From: DATMXS01 sp050260275
GTDB lineage: Bacteria > Acidobacteriota > Terriglobia > Bryobacterales > Bryobacteraceae
Direction: 5' to 3'
Assembly: GCA_050260275.1 (NCBI GenBank)
Contig: JBLNBX010000084.1
Location: 1 to 15,428 of the forward strand
DNA: 15,428 nt
The translations under genes and the position numbers were made by a program. The notes under the pieces were generated by a model. It searched no databases, was not told the origin of the DNA, and saw nothing but the letters and a program-made list of their open reading frames with translations. Of this stretch, positions 6,255 through 13,356 are shown piece after piece. Numbering within the stretch: the stretch's first letter is position 1; every line of letters begins with the position of its first letter.

Positions 6255-7115
6255 GTGGCCATCGAGACAACCACCAGCGCCGGGAAAGTCGTCCTCGGCG
6301 GAGGCGCGCCGCTGGCGCTCATCGCGGGACCGTGCGTCATCGAGAGCGAGGAGCACGTCTCGATGCTCGCGCGCGAGATCAGGCGCATCGCCGGCCCGTT
6401 CATATTCAAAGCATCCTTCGACAAGGCCAACCGATCGAGCGTTTCCTCGCGCCGCGGCCCGGGTTTGAAGGAGGGTCTGCGCATACTGGCTGGCGTGAAG
6501 GCCGCCGGGCACGCCGTGCTGACGGACGTCCATGAGACGGCGCAGGTGGCCGCGGTTGCCGAGGTGGCCGACGTCATCCAGATCCCCGCATTTCTGTGCC
6601 GCCAGACGGACCTGCTGCTCGAAGCCGGCCGCACAGGCCGCATCGTGAACATAAAGAAGGGCCAGTTCGTCGCGCCGCACGACATCGGTCTGGCGGCGGA
6701 GAAGGTGGCGTCCACCGGCAACACCAAGATTCTCTTGACCGAACGCGGCACCTCGTTCGGTTACAACAATTTAGTCGTGGACATGCGCGGGCTGGCCATC
6801 ATGCGGGGGTTCGGGTGGCCGGTGATCTTCGACGCCACACACAGCGTGCAGCTTCCGGGAGGCCTCGGGAGCGCGTCGGGCGGGCAGGCGGAGTTCATCG
6901 AGCCGCTTGCGCGAGCAGCAGCGGCGGTCGGCATCGATGGGCTGTTCGTCGAGGTGCACGAGGCGCCCGAACGGGCGTTCTCGGACGGTCCCAACGCGCT
7001 CAGGCTCGATCGCCTGGCCGGATTTTTAACGCGAGTGCGGGCAATCGACACCCTCGTGAAGGGGGACGAGTTCGGCCTGCACGCAGGTGCCGCCGCGGGC
7101 GTCAACTATAGGTGA
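6255..7115 (+). CDS. kdsA: 3-deoxy-D-manno-octulosonate 8-phosphate synthase (KDO8P synthase)
   Basis: A 286-residue KdsA (EC 2.5.1.55). It condenses phosphoenolpyruvate with arabinose 5-phosphate to KDO 8-phosphate for the lipopolysaccharide core, which indicates a Gram-negative cell envelope. Diagnostic segments are AGPCVIES (24-31), FKASFDKANRSS (51-62), TDVHE, IQIPAFLCRQTDLL, NIKKGQF, TERGTSFGYNNLVVDMR, FDATHSVQ and VEVHEAPERAFSDGPN. Cys27 in AGPC, where Escherichia coli KdsA has Asn, marks the metal-dependent class. The His, Glu and Asp ligands are present in the later motifs. The GTG at 6255 gives a normal length. A TACACT box 7 bases upstream suggests a leaderless transcript. The stop overlaps the first possible start of the following pilin gene (GTGA). 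Confidence 0.96.
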   Translation: MAIETTTSAGKVVLGGGAPLALIAGPCVIESEEHVSMLAREIRRIAGPFIFKASFDKANRSSVSSRRGPGLKEGLRILAGVKAAGHAVLTDVHETAQVAAVAEVADVIQIPAFLCRQTDLLLEAGRTGRIVNIKKGQFVAPHDIGLAAEKVASTGNTKILLTERGTSFGYNNLVVDMRGLAIMRGFGWPVIFDATHSVQLPGGLGSASGGQAEFIEPLARAAAAVGIDGLFVEVHEAPERAFSDGPNALRLDRLAGFLTRVRAIDTLVKGDEFGLHAGAAAGVNYR

Positions 7116-7144
7116 GCCGTCGAATGTACTCCGGGAGACCGTCC

Positions 7145-7609
7145 ATGGGCAGCCGAATCAGGCGCAAGGGCTTTACACTCATAGAGTTGCTGATCGTCGT
7201 GGCGATTATTCTGATCATCGCCGCGATAGCCGTCCCTAAGGTCAACACGGCGCGCATGCACGCCCAGGAGATGGCCGCCATCGAACAGATCCGTACCATT
7301 CACGCCGGGCAGACTATGTACATGTCGCAGTTCGGCAGGTTCGCCACCAAGCTCGAGGAACTGGGTCCGCCGGCCAGCGGCGCAGCCGGACCCGCCGCCG
7401 CCGACCTCATCCCCGAGGACCTCGCCAAGGGCACAAAGACGGGGTACAACTTCGTCCTACAGGGCGGCCCTGACGGGTATACGGTCATCGCGACACCGCA
7501 GGTGTACAACAGCACCGGCCGCAGGACGTTCTTCTCAGACCAAACGCTGGTTATCCGGGAGAATTACGGCCAGGAACCGGCGACCGTCAACAGCCCGGAG
7601 ATCAAGTAG
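7145..7609 (+). CDS. Type IV pilin / pseudopilin-like protein
   Basis: A 154-residue secreted pilin-like protein. The leader MGSRIRRKG is followed by FTLIELLIVVAIILIIAAIAVP, the class III signal cut by prepilin peptidase between Gly9 and Phe10. The mature Glu5 (residue 14) needed for assembly is present. The hydrophobic helix is followed by a globular domain with QIRTIHAGQTMYMSQFGRFA, as in minor pilins and GspG/H-like pseudopilins. The ATG at 7145 is preferred because GGGAG sits 7 bases before it and it gives the shortest normal leader. GTG 7112 and ATG 7124 are alternatives. It follows kdsA closely and may be co-transcribed with it, but no other pilus or type II secretion gene is in the window. 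Its machinery must be elsewhere. Confidence 0.88.
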   Translation: MGSRIRRKGFTLIELLIVVAIILIIAAIAVPKVNTARMHAQEMAAIEQIRTIHAGQTMYMSQFGRFATKLEELGPPASGAAGPAAADLIPEDLAKGTKTGYNFVLQGGPDGYTVIATPQVYNSTGRRTFFSDQTLVIRENYGQEPATVNSPEIK

Positions 7610-7639
7610 CGGGTCGTACCGCACATTACCATCACGGCG

Positions 7640-7653
7640 TAGTACGGGTACTA
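7640..7653. promoter_or_regulatory. TAGTAC-GG-GTACTA palindrome upstream of PEP-CTERM gene 1
   Basis: A perfect inverted repeat, TAGTACGGGTACTA, about 70 bases before the 7724 start and just upstream of the likely promoter. The same GGGTACTA octamer and paired TAGTAC/GTACTA half-sites occur before the second PEP-CTERM gene (9074-9085). It is a plausible binding site for a dimeric regulator, or part of an activator-dependent promoter. Confidence 0.45.
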
Positions 7654-7670
7654 AATCGCATTTTGACCCC

Positions 7671-7699
7671 TTGAGCGCGTAGGCAGGCCAAGCGATACT
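7671..7699 (+). promoter_or_regulatory. Possible sigma70 promoter of PEP-CTERM gene 1
   Basis: TTGAGC (7671-7676) and GATACT (7694-7699) are separated by 17 bases. Each matches consensus at 4 of 6 positions. The -10 lies inside a small inverted repeat, GATAC-N6-GTATC (7694-7709). Confidence 0.4.
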
Positions 7700-7723
7700 T
7701 CTAGGTATCGAGGAGTGCTGAAT

Positions 7724-8458
7724 ATGCGTATGGGAACTGTTCGAGGTATGCTAGTGACCGCCGTTGCGGGGCTCACATTCGCAGCAACCAGCGCGCGGGC
7801 CGCGGTGATCGAAGTTAACGGCGACGACAGTAAGGTACTTCTGTCCGGAACATCGGGCAACGCGATTCTTGACGCCACCATCTCGGGAAACGCGAGCGCG
7901 TCTAGCATCCTGATCTTGTCAATTGAGAACGGAAACAACAAGACAGGCACAAGCAGCAGTTTCACCCTTTCGCAGGTACCGTACACTACTATCGATGGCA
8001 CGAGATATTTCGCCTTCGTCTACGATGCCTGGGAGCAGACCGGCGGGCCCCAACACATACCCGTCACAATCAGTGGCATAACGCTTACCCTGAACGGGAT
8101 TGGGCCTGTCTGGAGTGCGAACGATTCCATCCGGCTGAACTCGGCGACGCCGTACACCTCCTCGCATATCGGCGATGGCTTCGACCTCGCGGTTTTCGTA
8201 CCGCTCAGCGTATTCGAGGGCTTGGATCTGACTGGCAGCAGCACGGCATCCCTGACCGTGACGCAAACGCAGGGCCACGGACAGCCGGACCGATGGTACT
8301 TGGACGGCAGCATCTTCAGCGGGGCGCAGTTCTTCGGCGCCGGCGACCTGATTACGTCGGCATCCTCCGACCCCGCGGTGCCCGAACCGACGACGTTCTT
8401 CCTAAGCGGCGGCGTGCTGATCGGTGCCGGGCTGTTGATGCGGCGCAAGCTCGCCTGA
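7724..8458 (+). CDS. PEP-CTERM sorting-domain secreted protein 1
   Basis: A 244-residue exported protein. AGGAG lies 8 bases before the ATG at 7724, which gives a signal peptide MRMGTVRGMLVTAVAGL... likely cut after residue 26 (SARA). The body is rich in Ser, Thr, Gly and beta-strand patterns with no recognised domain. The C terminus is VPEPTTFFLSGGVLIGAGLLMRRK: the PEP motif, a hydrophobic helix and a basic tail. This is recognised by exosortase/EpsH systems that move proteins to the cell surface or extracellular matrix. No exosortase gene is in the window. It shares its C-terminal layout and an upstream palindrome with the gene at 9166, but the bodies are not obviously alike. Ligand and role are unknown. 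Confidence 0.9.
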   Translation: MRMGTVRGMLVTAVAGLTFAATSARAAVIEVNGDDSKVLLSGTSGNAILDATISGNASASSILILSIENGNNKTGTSSSFTLSQVPYTTIDGTRYFAFVYDAWEQTGGPQHIPVTISGITLTLNGIGPVWSANDSIRLNSATPYTSSHIGDGFDLAVFVPLSVFEGLDLTGSSTASLTVTQTQGHGQPDRWYLDGSIFSGAQFFGAGDLITSASSDPAVPEPTTFFLSGGVLIGAGLLMRRKLA

Positions 8459-8500
8459 GCGGCGGTGCGTTCTTCCTGGTTTTGATCGGCACAAAGGGAG

Positions 8501-8529
8501 CTAGTGGTCTGCCGCAGACAGACCACTAG
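8501..8529. repeat. Perfect 11-bp stem-loop after PEP-CTERM gene 1
   Basis: CTAGTGGTCTG (8501-8511) pairs exactly with CAGACCACTAG (8519-8529) around a 7-base loop. It lies 43 bases after the stop codon of the preceding gene. No T tract follows, so terminator function is only possible. It does not share the GGCT..AGCC core of the neighbouring repeats. Confidence 0.6.
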
Positions 8530-8566
8530 CCAGGTTGAAGTCCGGCAGAGCGAAAAAGAATTGCCC

Positions 8567-8725
8567 ATGGCGCAAGCCATCGGAAGCCCAACAGAACTCC
8601 TCACCAGGCTCCTGGGGGCGGGCTTGATTCGCGGGGCTTCAGCCTTGCGAATCAAGCGCCAACTGCCACAGGGCTAAAGCCCATGTTTGACACGGCGCCT
8701 ATCGGCATGGCTGAAGCCATGCCCT
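8567..8725. repeat. Dispersed hairpin repeat, copy D1 (inverted copy of A)
   Basis: Modules in order are ATGGCGCAAGCCAT (8567-8580), an 11-bp stem GCTTGATTCGC (8622-8632 with 8647-8657) enclosing GGCTTCAGCC, GGGCTAAAGCCC (8671-8682), and GGCATGGCTGAAGCCATGCC (8704-8723). Read on the minus strand, the order and spacing follow positions 1-135. The outer 30 bases are identical and the rest diverged. Confidence 0.7.
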
Positions 8726-8816
8726 GATACGAACCTCTACCTGGCGCTTACACCCATCGCCGGGCCAAAGCCTTACGCCCCCGTCCGGGGGCTTGTTCCC
8801 AAATCATCGGGATCCC

Positions 8817-8963
8817 AACGGCTCGCGCCGTGGGCTACTTTCTACCGCCCCTTACGGGGCTGCAGGGCGCATACGTTCTTTGGCAATTGATGTTGGCCTC
8901 GGCCCTGCACGCGATCTGAACGCCGCTCTGTGCGGAGCTAAGCTCCGCCGCGGACTGATGTCC
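8817..8963. repeat. Dispersed hairpin repeat, copy D2 (inverted modules of B)
   Basis: Two modules match copy B in reverse orientation: 8817-8863 against 1114-1160 (40 of 47 bases) and 8922-8963 against 986-1027 (35 of 42 bases), both without gaps. Internal hairpins such as GCCCC-TTAC-GGGGC are kept. The piece between the modules differs from that in copy B, so modules can be shuffled or inserted independently. Confidence 0.7.
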
Positions 8964-9073
8964 CCCCCGCGAATCCGGCAAGGAATACATAGTAAGCTGC
9001 CCTTGTCCGTCCCAGGTGCTTCCGCAGCCCGTAACACGTGTGACGACTGGTACTTACCAACCCTCCCGAACCA

Positions 9074-9096
9074 GGGTACTAGTACAAAATTAGAAT
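9074..9096 (+). promoter_or_regulatory. GTACTAGTAC palindrome and -10-like box before PEP-CTERM gene 2
   Basis: GGGTACTA (9074-9081) repeats the octamer found at 7646-7653. Here it forms the perfect palindrome GTACTAGTAC (9076-9085). TAGAAT at 9091-9096 matches TATAAT at 5 of 6 positions. The palindrome sits where a spacer would be and there is no good -35, which suggests activator-dependent transcription. A related GGTACTTACC occurs at 9049-9058. Confidence 0.4.
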
Positions 9097-9165
9097 TCCT
9101 GGTATTGTCCCCGAGGAAGCATAGCGCACATACTGGGACGTGCCTCGGAGGAGTGGCACACGCCT

Positions 9166-9870
9166 ATGAGATGGGCAATCTTGGGGATGTTCGTTTTCGG
9201 CTCCATGCTGTTGGCTACCCCGATCGACCTGACGGGCAACGACATTGGGCAGACGGTGTACTATCACCTCCAGACAAACAACGGCGGTCAGACGGTGACG
9301 CCGCAGAACGGCTTCTATCTTAGCGGAACGACCTATGTCATTCCGTTGTCGGTGACGCTGACCGGCACGCCGCTGGTGTTTCCTGAGTATTCGTCTGGAA
9401 CGTTGACGAGCGCCATCCTTACGCTCGCCCGCACGGAGCCGGAAGCCCCGATCTGGGACCTGATCAACCCGGCAGGCGGCACGCCGCACAACCCGACGCT
9501 ATCGGTCACTCCGGTAGCGGGTTCGCTGGTGTTCACGGTGACGTCCGGAACGGCGAGCAGCACGTTCTCGGCCGGCACGGTGGATCTGATGACGCTGCCG
9601 GCGTTCGCGGCGGCGCTGACGAGCGGGGCTGGCGTCACCGTCTCCTGGACGGAGCAGTACAGCTTCACCACCAGCCTGGGGCAGACACCGTATTGCAGGA
9701 GCTGCGTGGAGATCTATCAGACGCGCGCGCCGTTCGCCGGCTCGGTGCAGGCATCGCTCGACTACATAGGCACGGGCGGGCCCGAACCGGTCCCCGAACC
9801 GCTGACGATGCTTCTGGCTGGAACGGCTCTGGCCGCTTTCGGCTTGCTTGGCCGGCGGGTGCGCCTGTAG
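9166..9870 (+). CDS. PEP-CTERM sorting-domain secreted protein 2
   Basis: A 234-residue exported protein. A short signal peptide, MRWAILGMFVFGSMLLA, is followed directly by a Thr/Gly/Val-rich beta-type body with no recognised domain. The C terminus is VPEPLTMLLAGTALAAFGLLGRRVRL: PEP motif, hydrophobic segment and Arg-rich tail, the exosortase sorting signal. GGAGGAG lies upstream but with an unusually long gap of about 12 bases to the ATG. The downstream in-frame Met8 would shorten the signal peptide too far. It is transcribed in the same direction as PEP-CTERM gene 1 and preceded by the same GGGTACTA element. Two Cys (CRSC) occur near residues 175-180. Function unknown beyond surface or matrix export. 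Confidence 0.88.
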   Translation: MRWAILGMFVFGSMLLATPIDLTGNDIGQTVYYHLQTNNGGQTVTPQNGFYLSGTTYVIPLSVTLTGTPLVFPEYSSGTLTSAILTLARTEPEAPIWDLINPAGGTPHNPTLSVTPVAGSLVFTVTSGTASSTFSAGTVDLMTLPAFAAALTSGAGVTVSWTEQYSFTTSLGQTPYCRSCVEIYQTRAPFAGSVQASLDYIGTGGPEPVPEPLTMLLAGTALAAFGLLGRRVRL

Positions 9871-9980
9871 GCGCGGCCCGCCATTCCCTCCTCATCCTTC
9901 TCTCTTGACAGCCGATACGAGGCCTTTAGGAGGCCCTCGGCTGCCCGCACGCGAGGTGTGGTCCGCCAGGCGAAGCGCGC

Positions 9981-10299
9981 GTGAGGCAATTCGACAAAGT
10001 GCTCTACGAGGCAACCCTGGTCGCCTTCGAGAAGAATCTGGCTCCGGTACAACGCTTCGCGCGCGGCTCGATCCTTTGCAACGTGGGACGGGAGATCGTC
10101 CCACCGTTAAGCAGGCACTCCTCGACCCGCCTACCTCGAAAAACACGGCCACACGTACGAGAAGACCTGCGGCCTGCAGGACCTCGACAACGTCATCGAG
10201 CTTTTCCTAAACAACTGTCGCGCGCGCAAGCTCGAGATCGAACCGGCCGAAGAGGGAACGGCTAAACGGACCGGAAACGCGGCCGCTGTAGCGCCCTGA
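9981..10299 (+). pseudogene. Decayed gene, frame broken near 10100-10130
   Basis: The first part reads well in one frame from GTG 9981: RQFDKVLYEATLVAFEKNL through NVGREIV, ending near 10109. The second part reads well in another frame from about 10132 to the stop at 10297-10299: YLEKHGHTYEKTCGLQDLDN then VIELFLNNCRARKLEIEPAEE. Neither frame continues sensibly through the other half, and the joining segment of about 25 bases fits neither (a fragment TVKQALLD reads in the third frame). The simplest reading is an ancestral protein of about 100 residues broken by an insertion or frameshifts. The family was not recognised. A sequencing error is the alternative. Confidence 0.5.
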
Positions 10300-10457
10300 G
10301 CCGGGCATTGGCCCGGGTGACAGAGGGTGTGCTGTGCCAGTGGTCGGGTAGCTTCGTGCAAGTGAAGCGCGACGCGCTGCCCCGCGCAGGTGTGACGCGC
10401 GCCGGGAGGCGCGGCGATACTGGAGCGAACCGCAGGGCAGGAAGCGAGCCGGACCGC
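10300..10457. other. Spacer with short hairpin between pseudogene and receiver gene
   Basis: A CCGGGC-ATTG-GCCCGG hairpin (10301-10316) directly follows the pseudogene stop. The rest is GC-rich with several self-complementary pieces (for example GCGCGCCGGGAGGCGCG near 10397). No known RNA family was recognised. Confidence 0.4.
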
Positions 10458-10838
10458 CTACGGCATTCCTGCGTGCCGCTTGAGGATCTGCTGCAGGTTC
10501 TGAGAAAGCGCCGCGCGGGCGAGCACCATATCGACACCCGTCTCGTGCGCCTTCTGCTTGAGCTCACCCTGGATGTGCGACAAGTAGCCGATGACGCTTA
10601 CTCCGCGCAGCTCCGGGTCGCGCTTTACGCGAGGGATCAGTTTTAACGGCTCGATCGCGTTGAAGTTGAGATCGATGATGATGAGCGACGGCTTCTCCGC
10701 CTTAGCCCTCTCGATCAGCTCGTCTGGAGTCTTCACGAACTCCACGCTCATTCCGGCGCGCTTGGCGGCATCCGTAATCTTGACCGTGAAGAACAACTCC
10801 TCCAGCGCGGCTAGAATCTTCTTACGCTGCTTCTGCAT
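10458..10838 (-). CDS. Stand-alone degenerate receiver-domain protein
   Basis: A 126-residue protein with the fold pattern of a response-regulator receiver and no output domain. Asp56 in SLIIIDLNF sits at the phosphoacceptor position after strand 3. The strand 4 segment VSVIGYLSH and strand 5 segment VDMVLARAA follow in order. The acidic pair expected after strand 1 is missing, since the region before residue 35 has none. The conserved Lys-Pro after strand 5 is Arg-Ala. Phosphorylation by a histidine kinase is therefore doubtful, and it may be a pseudo-receiver working by binding. GGAG lies 5 bases before the ATG. No kinase is adjacent. It is divergent from zwf, with 174 bases between. Confidence 0.7.
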   Translation of the reverse strand: MQKQRKKILAALEELFFTVKITDAAKRAGMSVEFVKTPDELIERAKAEKPSLIIIDLNFNAIEPLKLIPRVKRDPELRGVSVIGYLSHIQGELKQKAHETGVDMVLARAALSQNLQQILKRHAGMP

Positions 10839-11012
10839 AGGCTCCGCTCAGACGATTCCGATTCCGGGCACGTACGTTTATTCTTTAATCGAGAGACTCG
10901 GTGGGGCTAAGTCCCATCCTACCGCTGACCGGCCCTGCCTGCAATTGGCTCGCGCGCCTCGTCCGCAACCGCTCCGTTCTGCTAATTTGAAGCCGTGAGG
11001 GGAGCGGAGGGG

Positions 11013-12518
11013 ATGCAAACAGAACCGAAGCCGTCCGCCTGTACCATCGTGATCTTCGGCGCCACCGGCGACCTCACGCGCCGAAAGCTCATGCCCGCCC
11101 TGTACAGGCTAGCCGCCTCCGGCCGCCTCGCGCCTGGCGCCGCCGTGCTCGGCAACTCGCGGACGCCGCACACGGACGACACATTTCGCGAACGGATGCG
11201 CGAGGCCGTCGCCAAATATGCGGGGGGCATCGACGACGCCGTCTGGCGGCGCTTCTCCGCACGCCTGCACTACGAGCCCGGCGACATCACCGACGCTGCT
11301 ACGTACGAAAGGATCGCGCGCCGCCTGGCGGACATCGACGCATCCAATCAGGCCGGCGGACGCGTGCTGTTCTATCTGGCCACGCATCCGAGCCAGTATG
11401 CGACAATTGCCGCCGCGCTGGGACGCGCGGGCCTCAGCCGCTGCGAGGGGTGGCGCAGGCTGGTGATCGAAAAACCGTTCGGACGCGACCTCGCGAGCGC
11501 GCGCGCCCTCAACGCCTCGCTTCACGAAGTATTCGCCGAACCGGACATCTACCGCATTGACCATTACCTGGGCAAGGACACGGTCCGGAACATCCTGGTT
11601 TTTCGTTTTGCGAACGGTATTTTCGAGCCTCTGTGGAACCGGCGCTACATCGATCACGTTCAGATCACGGCGGCCGAGCAGGTGGGCATCGAGGGCCGGG
11701 GCGCGTTCTACGCCGAGACAGGCGCGCTGCGGGACATGCTCCAGAACCATCTGTTGCAGGTGATGGCGACCGTGGCGATGGAACCGCCCGCCACGTACGA
11801 AGCCGGAGCGGTCCGCGACGAGCGCGGCAAGCTTCTCCGCGCGGTCGGCGCGGTGCCGCCGAACCGCGTCGATGAAGACGCTGTCGCCGGGCAGTACGGG
11901 CGCGGCAATATCGGCGGCGAGGAGGCGCCCGGATTCCGTGAAGAGAACGGCGTCTCGCCGGACGCGAGCACGGAGACCTACGCCGCGCTGACGCTCTTCG
12001 TCGAGAACTGGCGATGGGCCGGCGTCCCTTTCTACCTGCGCACCGGAAAGCGGCTCGCTCGGCGGGTGACCGAAGTCGCCATTCAGTTCAAGGCGGCCCC
12101 GCACCTGCCGTTTCCGGACACTCCCGGGGGCTGCATCGAGTGCCCGCCGAACCTGCTCGTTCTCAGAATCCAGCCGGACGAGGGCATCTCGCTCCGCTTT
12201 CTCGCCAAGAGCCCTGGTCCCGGGATGGATCTGCGGCCGGCCGAACTCGATTTCTACTACGGCGAGAAGCTGCCGGAGGCCTACGAAACGCTGCTGCTCG
12301 ACGCCATCGCCGGCGACCCCACACTCTACATACGCGAAGACGCCGTAGAGGCCAGTTGGGCCATCGTCGATGCCGTGCTGAAAGTATGGGAAGAGCGGCG
12401 TTTCGAGTTTCCCAACTACCCCGCGGGATCGTGGGGACCGCGCGCGGCTGACGCGATGCTCGCCCGCCGCGGGCACGCGTGGAGGAATCCCGATGAACGG
12501 GAGCAGAACGCAGAGTAA
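11013..12518 (+). CDS. zwf: Glucose-6-phosphate 1-dehydrogenase
   Basis: A 501-residue G6PD (EC 1.1.1.49). It oxidises glucose 6-phosphate to 6-phosphogluconolactone with NADP or NAD in the oxidative pentose phosphate or Entner-Doudoroff route. The N-terminal nucleotide motif is FGATGDLTRRKLMPAL (15-30). EKPFG is at 153-157 and the active-site RIDHYLGKD at 181-189, with the catalytic His following in the C-terminal half. FYLRTGKRL is typical of the substrate domain. The ATG at 11013 is preferred over GTG 10995 because GGAGCGGAGG lies just before it and 501 residues is a normal length. The stop lies inside the next gene, pgl, which overlaps by 26 bases, so the two are translationally coupled. 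Confidence 0.96.
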   Translation: MQTEPKPSACTIVIFGATGDLTRRKLMPALYRLAASGRLAPGAAVLGNSRTPHTDDTFRERMREAVAKYAGGIDDAVWRRFSARLHYEPGDITDAATYERIARRLADIDASNQAGGRVLFYLATHPSQYATIAAALGRAGLSRCEGWRRLVIEKPFGRDLASARALNASLHEVFAEPDIYRIDHYLGKDTVRNILVFRFANGIFEPLWNRRYIDHVQITAAEQVGIEGRGAFYAETGALRDMLQNHLLQVMATVAMEPPATYEAGAVRDERGKLLRAVGAVPPNRVDEDAVAGQYGRGNIGGEEAPGFREENGVSPDASTETYAALTLFVENWRWAGVPFYLRTGKRLARRVTEVAIQFKAAPHLPFPDTPGGCIECPPNLLVLRIQPDEGISLRFLAKSPGPGMDLRPAELDFYYGEKLPEAYETLLLDAIAGDPTLYIREDAVEASWAIVDAVLKVWEERRFEFPNYPAGSWGPRAADAMLARRGHAWRNPDEREQNAE

Positions 12519-13242
12519 CGTGCGCTCGCACATCTCTCCGGACGTGAATGCAGCGGCGGATGCGTGCGCGAGGCACATAGCTGCGCTGCTCGAGCAGGCC
12601 CTGGCCGAGCGCCGGAGTGCTACCCTGGCGGTCTCCGGGGGCGCGGGTCCGCGGCACATGTTCGAACGGCTGGCGGCCATACCGCTGGTGTGGCGAAACG
12701 TCCATATCTTCTGGGTGGACGAGCGCGCGGTTCCGCCGGCGGACGAACGCAGTAATTACAGGCTCGCTGAGGAGAGCCTGATCCGTCCGGCGCGCATCCC
12801 GGACGAGAACGTGCACCGCATCCGCGGCGAGATGAAAGCTGAGATGGCCGCACTCGCCTACGCGGGGGACATACGCGCTTTTTTCGAACTCGATGACGAC
12901 CAGTTGCCCGCATTCGACGTCGTCCACCTCGGGCTCGGCGAGAACGCGCACACAGCCAGCCTGTTTCCCGGCGACCCGCTCGTGGATGACCGCTCCGGCA
13001 TCGCCGCGGCCGCGCACGTCGAGGCCGAGCCGCCGTGGCGCGTAACGCTGCTGCCTGGCGTGCTGCTCGCCGCGCGGCACATCGCGTTTCACGTCACTGG
13101 AGCCGGGAAAGCCGAGGCCGTGCGCGCCGTTTTCCGCGAACCGTTCGACCCGAACAAATATCCTGCCCAGTTGGCTCACAGGGGTCACGACACGGTATGG
13201 TTCATGGACGCTGCTGCGGCGCGGCTGCTGTCGGCCGAATAG
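12493..13242 (+). CDS. pgl: 6-phosphogluconolactonase
   Basis: A 249-residue 6-phosphogluconolactonase of the SOL/DevB type (EC 3.1.1.31). It hydrolyses the lactone made by the upstream zwf product. Visible motifs are AVSGG (46-50), WVDERAVPPADERSNYRL (74-91) and GLGENAHTASLFPG (147-160). His153 in the last motif is the catalytic-type residue. The family's usual E-D-G-H reads E-N-A-H here, a mild deviation. The start is set by GGAGG 7 bases before ATG 12493, inside the end of zwf (26-base overlap). The 114 bases after its stop separate it from the convergent radical SAM gene. Confidence 0.94.
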   Translation: MNGSRTQSNVRSHISPDVNAAADACARHIAALLEQALAERRSATLAVSGGAGPRHMFERLAAIPLVWRNVHIFWVDERAVPPADERSNYRLAEESLIRPARIPDENVHRIRGEMKAEMAALAYAGDIRAFFELDDDQLPAFDVVHLGLGENAHTASLFPGDPLVDDRSGIAAAAHVEAEPPWRVTLLPGVLLAARHIAFHVTGAGKAEAVRAVFREPFDPNKYPAQLAHRGHDTVWFMDAAAARLLSAE

Positions 13243-13356
13243 GTGTGCGACGCGGCGTGGCGATCAGCAGAGCCCGGCCCTCATTGAGCCGCATCGAGCA
13301 TTGAGCATAGCGGCGAGTTGCTGCGAGCGAGGTGGCCGCGCGCACGCGGGCGGCCG

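Larger units (their letters stand above)
8459..9073. other. Gene-free spacer of stacked hairpin repeats
   Basis: More than 600 bases without a credible gene lie between the two PEP-CTERM genes. Most of it is made of the hairpin modules listed separately (8501-8529, 8567-8725, 8817-8963). The remaining pieces at about 8726-8816 and 8970-9060 also carry short self-complementary runs such as CCCCCGTCCGGGGG. Confidence 0.6.

Noticed and set aside
6083..6751. Minus-strand open frame of 222 codons whose end (near 6083-6180) looks protein-like and hydrophobic
   Set aside because: Most of it is antisense to the conserved KdsA coding region, and it has no ribosome site. The hydrophobic tail alone is not enough.
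8501..8963. Array of hairpins as a CRISPR array
   Set aside because: The units differ in sequence and length and are palindromic modules. There are no identical direct repeats with uniform spacers.
9150..9165. TGGCAC before PEP-CTERM gene 2 as a sigma54 promoter, as known for some PEP-CTERM genes
   Set aside because: It lies between the ribosome site and the start codon and lacks the matching TTGCA element at the right distance.
11109..12680. Very long minus-strand frame opposite zwf and pgl
   Set aside because: The plus strand carries unmistakable G6PD and lactonase motifs. The antisense frame is a by-product of high-GC codon use.
13320..13356. GGCCGC...GCGGCC inverted repeat between the convergent pgl and radical SAM genes as a terminator
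   Set aside because: The stem is short, no T tract follows in either direction, and such pieces are frequent at this GC content.
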